Origin: Lewinellaceae bacterium
GTDB taxonomy: Bacteria > Bacteroidota > Bacteroidia > Chitinophagales > Saprospiraceae
DNA length: 64,000 nucleotides
Assembly (NCBI GenBank): GCA_016712415.1
Contig: JADJRC010000050.1
Location: 186,001 to 250,000, forward strand
Reading direction: 5' to 3'
Below the pieces are notes generated by a model. It saw only the letters and a program-made list of their open reading frames with translations, was not told where the DNA came from and did not search any database. How positions within the stretch are numbered: the stretch's first letter is position 1; each line of letters starts with the position of its first letter. Shown in pieces: positions 9,356 to 16,544 of the stretch. Position numbers and translations under genes: made by a program.

Positions 9356-10975
9356 ATGACCAACAAACAAATTGCCTACGCTTTCGACGAACTGGCCAAC
9401 CTCATGGAACTCCATGAGGAAGACGATTTTCGCATTCGCTCGTACCGCAATGCCTACCTCAACCTGCGCAAACTCGATCGCCCGCTGGCTGAAATGTCAG
9501 ACGCAGAAGTAAAGGGTATAAAAGGCGTCGGTCCCGCCATTGCCGGCAAGATACGTGAACTGTTGACCGGCGGCAAAATGGCCACACTCGACAAATACCT
9601 GGAAAAAACGCCGCCCGGTGTGGTGGAAATGCTGGAAGTAAACGGCTTCGGTCCAAAAAAAGTCCGCGTGGTCTGGCAGGATATGGGCATAGAAAGCATC
9701 GGAGAACTTTGGTATGCCTGCAACGAAAACCGGCTGGTGGAATTCAAGGGTTTTGGACTAAAAACGCAGGAGGACCTCAAGAACAAACTCGAATATTTCC
9801 TGAAAAGCCGCGATAAACTGCACCTGGATGCCGCCGAAGAGGAAGCGGATTTCGTCTGTACCTGGCTGTCGGGCAAACTTCCCGGCGCTCGTGTGGCGCC
9901 TGTCGGCGAACTGCGGCGCAACTGCCCGGTCGTCAGCACGGTGGAAATACTCGTCGGCTACTCCGGCGACCTCTCACCCGCTTTTGACGGCGAAACACTG
10001 ACCCTGGAGCAACAGACCGAACAATTGTACCGCGCAAGGCTGGAGAACAATACCGCTATCCTGATCCATGCCTGTGCACCGGAGGCTTTCGGCTCCAGGC
10101 TGTTCAAACATACCGGCAGCCAGGCATTTGTGGAAGCCTTCGCCAAGGCCCACCCGGGCATCGATTTCAAGAACCTGGAAAACGAAGCGCAGGTTTTTGA
10201 CAAAGCCAATATGCCCTACGTTGTGCCTGAATTGAGGGAACAGGCCCTGCCAAAACAAATTCCCGATCTGATCACAGAGGAAGACCTGAAAGGTGTGTTG
10301 CACGTACACACAACCTGGAGCGACGGCCTGCACAGCCTGCGCGACATGTGCGATTACGCGCGTTCACTGGGTTACAGTTATATCGGCATAACCGACCACA
10401 GCCAGTCGGCCTTCTACGCCAACGGGCTGAAGCCCGACCGGGTGCTGGCGCAAATGGAGGAAATCGATGCGTTGAATGCCGAGTTTGCGCCCTTCCGCAT
10501 CTTCAAAGGCATCGAAAGCGATATCCTGAACGATGGCTCGCTTGATTACGAACCCGCCTTGCTGGAAAAGTTCGACTTTATCATCGCATCGGTACACTCC
10601 AATCTGAAAATGAGCAGGGAAAAGGCCACGGAACGCGTCGTCCGGGCCATCGAAAACCCTTTCACCACCATACTTGGCCACCCTACTGGCCGCCTGCTGC
10701 TCAGCCGCGAAGGTTATCCCCTCGACTGGGATGCCGTATTCGAGGCCTGCGTGAAACACAAGGTCGCCATCGAACTGAATGCCAACCCCTACCGCCTGGA
10801 TATCGACTGGACGCTGATCCCCGAAGCCACGCGCCGGGGCATCCGAATCAGCATTAACCCGGACGCCCACAGCAAGGACGGCATCCACGATATCCGTTAT
10901 GGCGTGATGGTGGCGCGAAAAGGCGGGCTGACGGCGGCGGGGTGTTTTAATGCGGGGATGATGGGAGGGGAATGA
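9356..10975 (+). CDS. polX: PolX-like helix-hairpin-helix / PHP phosphoesterase protein
   Basis: A 539-residue protein with the architecture of bacterial DNA polymerase X: an N-terminal 8-kDa-like and helix-hairpin-helix region (GIKGVGPAIAGKI, FGPKKV), a central polymerase-like part, and a C-terminal PHP domain from about residue 308. The PHP metal ligands are all visible: HVHTTWSDG, TDHSQS, GIESDIL, ASVHSNL, LGHPTGR and NPDAH. The polymerase GS motif and catalytic DxD, normally near GxxRRxK...GDIDLL, are replaced here by GELRRNCPVVSTVEILV. The polymerase is therefore probably inactive, leaving 3'-5' exonuclease/AP-site activity. The 3' end lies at the left border of the accessory island, and a diverged second copy of its last ~30 codons is found at 18,815. 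Confidence 0.85.
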   Translation: MTNKQIAYAFDELANLMELHEEDDFRIRSYRNAYLNLRKLDRPLAEMSDAEVKGIKGVGPAIAGKIRELLTGGKMATLDKYLEKTPPGVVEMLEVNGFGPKKVRVVWQDMGIESIGELWYACNENRLVEFKGFGLKTQEDLKNKLEYFLKSRDKLHLDAAEEEADFVCTWLSGKLPGARVAPVGELRRNCPVVSTVEILVGYSGDLSPAFDGETLTLEQQTEQLYRARLENNTAILIHACAPEAFGSRLFKHTGSQAFVEAFAKAHPGIDFKNLENEAQVFDKANMPYVVPELREQALPKQIPDLITEEDLKGVLHVHTTWSDGLHSLRDMCDYARSLGYSYIGITDHSQSAFYANGLKPDRVLAQMEEIDALNAEFAPFRIFKGIESDILNDGSLDYEPALLEKFDFIIASVHSNLKMSREKATERVVRAIENPFTTILGHPTGRLLLSREGYPLDWDAVFEACVKHKVAIELNANPYRLDIDWTLIPEATRRGIRISINPDAHSKDGIHDIRYGVMVARKGGLTAAGCFNAGMMGGE

Positions 10976-11020
10976 TATCTGGCGGGGGCGGGAAAATAGA
11001 TTTTGAGGATATGGATCAGA

Positions 11021-11144
11021 GGTTTGCGTTACATCCAGGAACGCTCAGGGTATTGAAAGCAGCAAGACCACCGAGATATATACGCATATCACGAAAAAAG
11101 GGTGGAACAAAATAAAAAGTCCATTAGATGACTTGGATATATAA
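11021..11144 (+). pseudogene. C-terminal remnant of a tyrosine recombinase (integrase)
   Basis: Two adjacent frames encode GLRYIQERSG, then ESSKTTEIYTHITKKGW and KIKSPLDDLDI with stop TAA at 11,142-11,144. This is the end of a XerC/D-type phage integrase as found in Bacteroidota: the box holding the last histidine region, then the catalytic tyrosine in TEIYTHI. The rest of the gene is missing upstream, where polX ends at 10,975, and there is one frame shift at about 11,050. It is the best evidence that the adjacent DNA arrived by site-specific integration. The full enzyme is not in the window. Confidence 0.75.
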
Positions 11145-11193
11145 ATTGTAGAATTAAATTTGTAGGGAAAATAATAATGCGCTCAAAAATTCC

Positions 11194-11226
11194 ACAAAGT
11201 AAACCCGCAATGCAGGTTTACTTTGT
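11194..11226. repeat. Perfect 12-bp inverted repeat (hairpin)
   Basis: ACAAAGTAAACC at 11,194-11,205 pairs perfectly with GGTTTACTTTGT at 11,215-11,226 across a 9-nt loop. It has no U-tract directly after it, so it is a poor intrinsic terminator. It lies in the gene-poor 10,976-11,380 stretch between the integrase remnant and the DUF697-like gene. It could be a recombination or protein-binding site. A 56-codon open frame (11,177-11,347) crosses it but is not convincing. Confidence 0.6.
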
Positions 11227-11380
11227 CGAAAAAGGAGCCCTTCACATAGGCGATATTCCCGAAAACGAAAAAGTAAAAGGCGCCGGGGGTTTTGGGTTTT
11301 TCTTTTTTCCGAAAACAATTGGTTCTGTCAAAAAAGAAAGAAAATAAAATAAAACAATTCACAATTTAAAATTTTCAAAA

Positions 11381-11736
11381 ATGAGAACGAAAGAACAAGC
11401 AGAAAGTAAAGCAAGAGACATTGTCAACGACTGGGTTGTTGGCGCAGCATTAACTGGATGGATACCTGGAAGCACTATTTTTTTAGGTGCTGGTGACATG
11501 GTAATGATTAGGCAAGTTGCTGATGCATTCGGCATAGGAGTTTTGACGACGATGCTATAAAAGCACATTTTGCAGGCGTGTTTGGCTCTATATTAGGAGG
11601 CATTGTTGCAACAGAAGCATTAAGTTTTATTCCTATAGTTGGGTGGGCTGTAAAAGCAGGAGTTCTTGCTGTTGCAAAGAAAAAAATTGGAGAACGTGTA
11701 ATAGAGTACTTCAAAGAAAGAACTCCTCTTGCTTAA
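11381..11736 (+). CDS. DUF697-like hydrophobic protein (frameshifted)
   Basis: About 118 residues beginning MRTKEQAESKARDIVNDW. The frame breaks at about 11,540. One extra T in the GTTTT run restores continuous reading through AHFAGVFGSILGGIVATEAL and SFIPIVGWAVKAGVLAVAKK to the stop at 11,734. Glycine-rich hydrophobic hairpins of this type, with the FIPIVGW segment, resemble the DUF697/YcjF family, which is often attached to or encoded near small GTPases and is membrane-associated. It is the first gene of an AT-rich group with the lipase and LRR genes, 27 bp before the lipase start. Function unknown. Confidence 0.55.
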
Positions 11737-11763
11737 AATCGATAATTCTAAAAATACAAACGA

Positions 11764-12740
11764 ATGGAATTAACACTTTTTAAATGCTGTAATTGATGTA
11801 TCGGAGGCTACTTATCCCGATAGGTTGCCAATTTGGAATGTGGCAACCGCAATTCCTTGATGAATTTAGGAACCAATAATTTCTCTGGTTTCGTCGCCTC
11901 TGACAGCGAGATAATTTTTCTTGCTTTTAGGGGTACTCAAAACAATTGGAAGACCCTTCAAGGATTCGTTGATTCACAAGCCAATGGCTTACAAATACTA
12001 ATTTCAGGCAAGTTGTTCAGGGAATTGTAGAGTTCACAAAGGTTTTAATGAAGAACTAAACTCAGGCTTTGACCGAATAAAAAGTCTATTGAAAGCACAT
12101 GGAATCGCAACCAAGCAATTAATCATCACAGGACATAGCGCAGGAGGAGGTTTAGCAACTTTGGCAGGTAAAAAACTCTATGAACTTGGAGTAATAAATT
12201 CAAATGTTTACACTTTTTCCGCACCAAAAGTCGGCGACTCAAACTTTGTAAGAACCTATCCTATCCCACTTGTGAGAGTTGAAGCCAAAAAATGATTTAG
12301 TTCCGTTTTTTCCTCTACACCCTGCAATTTACAATTTTGTAGGAGAGGCAATTTTGTTTAGAGTGATGAATTTTGTGGACAGTATTTTCCCAAAACTCAA
12401 TCTGTCAGCACTAAGAGACGTTGAGTATTATCATGGAGGAGAATTGCTTTACATGACAGACGACGATACATTGATTCACCGAAGTACAATTTCTTTTGAG
12501 AATATGTTAGGAGAAGCCTTCGAGGATTTGTTAGAAAGCATATTTGACGATGAATATGAGGACAGCAAGAATTTTGACAGGAAAATATTTCCTATGCCGA
12601 ACAATTGGGTTGATGTACTTAGAGTGATAAAAATCTTCGAGGAGGTAGATACTTCTATCAAAACAGGCCAGCCAAGTTTTTTTAAAGACCATGGAATTGA
12701 TACGTTATCTTACTTTTTGAAAAAACTAATTAGTGAATAA
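11764..12740 (+). pseudogene. Class-3 lipase (alpha/beta hydrolase), several frame breaks
   Basis: Read across three or four single-base shifts (near 11,785, 11,865, 12,020 and 12,290), the region encodes a complete class-3 lipase of about 325 residues. The family landmarks appear in order: LAFRGTQNNWKT, VHKGFNEEL, the nucleophile elbow ITGHSAGGGLATLAG with its Ser, TFSAPKVGD, the catalytic-Asp region NDLVPFFPLH, and the His region EYYHGGELLY. Keeping the whole Ser-Asp-His triad argues that the protein was functional until recently or that the shifts are base-calling errors in AT-rich runs. It stops 2 bp before the ATG of the effector-associated-domain gene, so the two are translationally linked. 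No signal peptide is seen, which suggests action on the cell's own lipids. Confidence 0.7.
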
Positions 12741-12742
12741 AT

Positions 12743-13516
12743 ATGGAAGCAATAAAAAAGCATTTAAAGAACCTTGTTGCTTCCGAGGCAATAAATTTAT
12801 TGGTTGTAATTAAAGAAATAAAAGAACTAATAAGATATGATACCAATTATTTTGATGATATTATTATTCTCGAAGGAACCATAAAGGACACCCTACGTGA
12901 CAACTTTTTAAGCCTTCATTCCAAATATGACATTGACATTTCAATGGCTCGAACCAGAGAAGCCATTATATCAATAATTAATAAAATAGAAAAGGGTGAT
13001 ATTAAAGCGCAGTCAACTGAAAAGGAATGGTGGGATGGCGTACCCTATGAATGGGAGAAAGCATTTGAATATTTAATTGGATTAAAACCCGATGAAAAAG
13101 CAATAAGGTTCCTTTTTAAGGTACAGGAATTGAGTGTGAAATCAGAATACATAACTGATTTACAACTGATAAGCAACTTTAAACAAATAGAAAAATTAAC
13201 GCTTGATTTACCTAACGTAGAAGATTACTCGTACATAAAGCACTTACCCTCAATTAAGACAATAATAATAAATACAGGTAAAAACCAACTCAATCTAACT
13301 GACATCATTTCTAAAAATTACATTGAGCAATTTTGGCTCAACTCATATTGTAAAGGAAGACTGGACAATATAGTTCTTCCAAATATTGCTCATGTAGGTG
13401 ATTTAAGAATCACCAATTATGACCTTTCCTCACTTCATTTCTTACATAAGTTCAACAAAATAGATTACCTGACTATTGAGAAATGTGAAATTGATGAAAT
13501 TAATTTTTATTGTTAG
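12743..13516 (+). CDS. Effector-associated-domain (EAD11-like) plus leucine-rich-repeat protein, N-terminal part
   Basis: 257 residues. Residues 1-85 form a compact helical domain (IKEIKELIRYDTNYFDDIII, then ISMARTREAIISIINKIEKG) that resembles effector-associated domain 11, one of the small adaptor domains linking sensors and effectors in bacterial conflict systems. This is from memory of the pattern and needs an HMM check. From about residue 120 the sequence turns into irregular leucine-rich repeats (LELSVKSEYITDLQ-like, QIEKLTLDLPNVEDY). A TAG at 13,514 ends the frame, but the next codon is ATG in the same frame and LRR-like sequence continues, so this may be one 364-residue protein split by a nonsense codon. 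It is coupled to the lipase gene upstream. Confidence 0.6.
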   Translation: MEAIKKHLKNLVASEAINLLVVIKEIKELIRYDTNYFDDIIILEGTIKDTLRDNFLSLHSKYDIDISMARTREAIISIINKIEKGDIKAQSTEKEWWDGVPYEWEKAFEYLIGLKPDEKAIRFLFKVQELSVKSEYITDLQLISNFKQIEKLTLDLPNVEDYSYIKHLPSIKTIIINTGKNQLNLTDIISKNYIEQFWLNSYCKGRLDNIVLPNIAHVGDLRITNYDLSSLHFLHKFNKIDYLTIEKCEIDEINFYC

Positions 13517-13837
13517 ATGAAAAAAATCATTAATTTGCAAATCGATTTAAACTTTGACAAGGAGCAAACCGTGTGGCTGAATAATTTATCGACTTCAATC
13601 AAAAGCCTTAAAGTGATTTGCAATAAAAGATTAGAAAATCTTAACCTAAGCAATTTATTCACTTCTTTACCAAATTTGGAAGTAATTAAGATAAAAATTG
13701 AAAATATTGATGACTATTATTACAGTAATTTAGAGTTAGACTATGAGTTGCCTATTTTCTTGGCAGAAGCAATAGAAAGTAACGCTTTGGTTATTGATTT
13801 TTCCGAAACAATTCTGTATAGTGACAATTTATTTTGA
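13517..13837 (+). CDS. C-terminal leucine-rich-repeat part of the preceding protein
   Basis: 106 residues in the same frame as the preceding gene and directly after its TAG codon. It continues the repeat pattern (TSIKSLKVICNKRLENLNLS, SLPNLEVIKIKIENIDDYYY) and ends with a natural-looking tail. Read through the TAG, the protein would be a standard EAD-LRR sensor. As a separate gene it would have to restart at the ATG abutting the stop, with no ribosome-binding site visible. I favour a split single gene. Confidence 0.5.
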   Translation: MKKIINLQIDLNFDKEQTVWLNNLSTSIKSLKVICNKRLENLNLSNLFTSLPNLEVIKIKIENIDDYYYSNLELDYELPIFLAEAIESNALVIDFSETILYSDNLF

Positions 13838-14037
13838 GGCTATTAAAGTACAAGGCGAATAAAAGATAGTATTAAATAAATACGATTTTGTAAAAGTGTC
13901 AATCTTGAAAAATAAATATGCTATAACACCCACAATTGACTTTGAGTTGAATGAGACTATATCATTCTGAAAATTTTATTGAAATTATAAAATCTGTTTA
14001 GAATGGTAAATAAAATAAATCGCAGAACAATGCATCA

Positions 14038-14092
14038 ACGCCAACCGCCGCCAAAGCCAACCCGCAAAGCCAACGCAGGCGGCGGTATGCGT
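14038..14092. repeat. GC-rich imperfect hairpin in the gap 13,838-14,225
   Basis: ACGC..ACCGCCGCC (14,038-14,052) pairs with GGCGGCGGT..GCGT (14,078-14,092), with a two-base internal mismatch and a 25-nt loop. It stands out as GC-rich within AT-rich DNA. GTTGAAC at 14,103-14,109 fits the integron core-site form GTTRRRY, but the matching RYYYAAC on the left is poor. The rest of the 388-bp gap shows no gene. Confidence 0.55.
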
Positions 14093-14225
14093 GAGTGCAG
14101 CCGTTGAACTAAACCGCAAGCGGGAGTTTCATTAGCGTCTTACCAATCGTTTGGCAATCAAAACATAAGAATAGAATAAGCAATAAATTTGGTTGATTTT
14201 TTCACCAACCAAAATAGTATTGCTT

Positions 14226-15084
14226 ATGTCACCATTACGAATTCGCATGTTGGAATACATGCAACTGAAACACTACAGCCCCTCGACCATCAAAAACTAC
14301 CTTGCACAGGTATCCTATTTTGCCGTTATCTGGGCAAAAGCCCGGATTTAGGCACACTGGAAGATGTGGCCGCCTACTTGTTACACCTTAACCTGGAACG
14401 CCAAGCTGAGCCAATCCCAGTTAAACAGCGCATACAGTGGGATCAAATTACTTTTTGTTCAGGTGCTTGGCCGGGAGTGGGACAGCCGTTTGTTGCCACG
14501 ATCGCGACGGGAGAAGCGCTTGCCGGCAGTTTTATCCGTGGTCGAGGCGCTGGCGCTGGTCAATACGCCGCGCAATTTGAAGCACCGAACGATTTTGCGA
14601 CTGTTGTATGCCTGTGGATTAAGGGTATCGGAAGCCCTGGCTTTGCAAGTGAGCGATGTGGATTCTCAACGGATGGTATTGGTAGTCCGGCAAGGCAAAG
14701 GATTTAAAGACCGGCAGGTGCCACTATCCGAATCGATATTGGAATCCTTGCGGCAGTATTATCGCGCTTTCCGGCCCAGGAAGTATTTATTTGAAAGCGG
14801 CCAAACGGGCGGGCCCCTTATCGCAACGTTCGGTGCAGGCTGTATTCCAGCGCGCAAAGATCCAAACCGGCGTTTCGCGCAAGGTCAGCGTACATACGCT
14901 TCGGCATTGTTATGCCACGCATTTGCTCGAAGCGGGGGTTGATGTCATGGCGCTCAAAAAGTTTCTGGGGCACACACACCTGGCCACTACGGCCCGGTAC
15001 CTGCATTTGAGTGTTCCGACTCAACGGGTACCTGATTTGCTGGCCGGAAGCCCGCCGCAAACAGATGAGCCGGACGTCTTTTGA
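14226..15084 (+). pseudogene. IS91-associated tyrosine recombinase (frameshifted)
   Basis: Spread over four overlapping frames but covering a whole XerC/D-like recombinase of about 285 residues. The N-terminal SAM-like domain reads LEYMQLKHYSPSTIKNYLAQ. The catalytic domain has Arg in YACGLRVSEALALQ, the basic VRQGKGFKDRQVPLS hairpin, HTLRHCYATHLLEAGVD with the His-x-x-Arg pair, GHTHLATTARYLH with the last His and the nucleophilic Tyr. Shifts lie near 14,325, 14,400 and 14,815. Start ATG 14,226. It overlaps the transposase start by 20 bp. This copy is not the source of the integrase tail at 11,021, whose sequence differs. Confidence 0.75.
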
Positions 15085-16203
15085 GGTAGCCGATGTGCTG
15101 CGTCGCTATTTGGCCGATTACCAGGGTGCGCATCGCCTGTCCTTGCAACAATACAAAGTCGCACAGGCCATTATGCACTGTCGAACGGCGGCATTGGGTG
15201 GGCATGTGGATGCCTGCACGGCCTGTGGGCATTGGGAAGTGTCGTACAATTCCTGTGGCAACCGGCATTGTCCCAAGTGTCAGTGGTCGGCCCAGCAACG
15301 CTGGATGAAACGCCGGATGGAGGAACTCCTGCCGGTAACTTATTTCCATTTGGTTTTTACGCTACCCGAAGGCTTGAATCCGGTGGTGATGAATAAGGAG
15401 GCCCGGCTGTACAACCTGTTGTTCCGCGCCGCCTGGGAAACGCTTGACCAATTGGCCCGGCAACCCAAGTGGCTCGGAGCGCAGGCCGGCATGATTGCCG
15501 TGTTGCATATCCCGACCTTCGGTACGGGACAGGCTATGGGGGCAGAACCTGTCTTTACATCCGCATTTGCATTGCATCGTTCCGGGCGGCGGGTTGACAA
15601 ACGACGGTCAAACATGGGTAAACAGCCGCGACAAGTGTTTCCTGCCGGTGCGGGTGCTGTCCCGTTTGTTCCGGGGCAAGTTCCTGCATTACCTGCGAAA
15701 CTTGTACCAACAGGGGCAGTTGCAATTCCACGGACAAGCCAAGGACCTGGCGCCGGAAAAACCGTTCAAACAATTGCTCACCGCGTTGTATAAAAACGAG
15801 TGGGTGGTGTATGCCAAACGCCCCTTTGGCGGCCCCGAACAAGTGATCAACTACCTGGGGCGCTACACCCATCGCATCGCTTGCCAGGGAGTTTATCCGG
15901 CGGTTTTTACAGCACTGCCTGCCACCAGGCTTTCACAAAATCCGTTATTACGGCATCTTGTCCATCCGGAATCGAAAAACCAAACTGGCCACCTTGCAGC
16001 GGAGCCTCGATTATCTGCCGCCCGTGGCCACGCCCGCCCAAAAAACGGAGCCGGCAAAGACCTGCCCGGCTTGCAGCCGGCCGGCCATGCAACGATTGGG
16101 CCTTATTCCCGCCCGAATATTCCGCCCAACCAATGCCGGTGGCTCCCTTCTCCCGTTCGCTCGCGCTCCGCCGGACGCCAGTCAGCCCATTACCCACCCT
16201 TGA
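15065..16203 (+). pseudogene. IS91-family HUH transposase (degenerate)
   Basis: Starts at ATG 15,065 (MSRTSFEVADVLRRYL). It carries the family zinc-ribbon CTACGHWEVSYNSCGNRHC followed by PKCQ, the HUH-like HPHLHCIVPGGG, and the tyrosine region YLGRYTHRIA. Compared with remembered family members there is extra hairpin-forming DNA plus a frame shift just before HPHLH (about 15,505-15,535). Right after YTHRIA, roughly 40 residues (the SNHRL to KDYR block) are missing, with reading resuming in another frame at EFIRRFLQHCLPPGFHKIRY. The tail reads GILSIRNRKTKLATLQ and a C-terminal CPACSR. The internal deletion cannot be a base-calling slip, so this transposase is dead. Confidence 0.8.
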
Positions 16204-16323
16204 TTACAACAACATGATCCGGCTTTGTGGCAGTTGCCGGACCGATATTTTATGGCCTTATGCCAGGCACACAGCAATTTCCATTCGCCGATGAGACAGT
16301 CTGTAAATAATCAGCCCACCAAC

Positions 16324-16386
16324 TGTTGGCTTTTGCCAACAATTACCTTACTTTGATTCCGAATTTTCGCCCGGCGAAAAGTAAGG
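16324..16386. repeat. Nested hairpins 3' of the IS91-type transposase
   Basis: TGTTGGC-TTTT-GCCAACA (16,324-16,341) is a perfect hairpin. CCTTACTTT (16,346-16,354) pairs with AAAGTAAGG (16,378-16,386) around TTTTCGCC-C-GGCGAAAA. Such dyads are expected at the rolling-circle origin end of IS91-type elements. Confidence 0.6.
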
Positions 16387-16441
16387 CCCCGATGGAATTC
16401 GCATAGCCAATTTTTCCAGCGTAAAGCGGCTTCTGTTCAAT

Positions 16442-16513
16442 CCTTGCATACGCCATCGAGCCTGGGCATTCCGGTGAACGGGGATTCTGCGCGGCTCGAC
16501 GGCGAATGCAAGG
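16442..16513. repeat. 72-bp near-perfect palindrome before the DUF262 gene
   Basis: Arms of 21 bp (16,442-16,462 and 16,493-16,513) match at 19 of 21 positions with a 30-bp loop; the arm starts CCTTGCAT. It ends 31 bp before the DUF262 start. It could be a cassette recombination site, a leftover of an element end, or a structured leader. Confidence 0.65.
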
Positions 16514-16544
16514 CAAATAGTTACAGACAATAAAACAAATAAAT

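Larger units (their letters stand above)
14160..16390 (+). mobile_element. IS91-type element with associated integrase (degenerate)
   Basis: A tyrosine-recombinase gene overlaps an HUH-type IS91 transposase gene, the known arrangement of a subset of IS91-family elements. Nested hairpins follow the transposase (16,324-16,386), where the origin end of an IS91 element would be. The exact termini were not resolved: IS91 elements lack terminal inverted repeats and do not duplicate their target. Both genes are broken. Composition is GC-rich compared with the island around it, so it was probably acquired separately. Confidence 0.65.

Noticed and set aside
11177..11347. 56-codon open frame MRSKIPQSKPAMQVYF...
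   Set aside because: It runs across a perfect hairpin, has no ribosome-binding site and no family resemblance; too weak to call a gene.
14226..15084. Integron integrase (IntI)
   Set aside because: The recombinase overlaps an IS91 transposase, as in integrase-bearing IS91 elements, and the extra IntI-specific helix region was not recognised.
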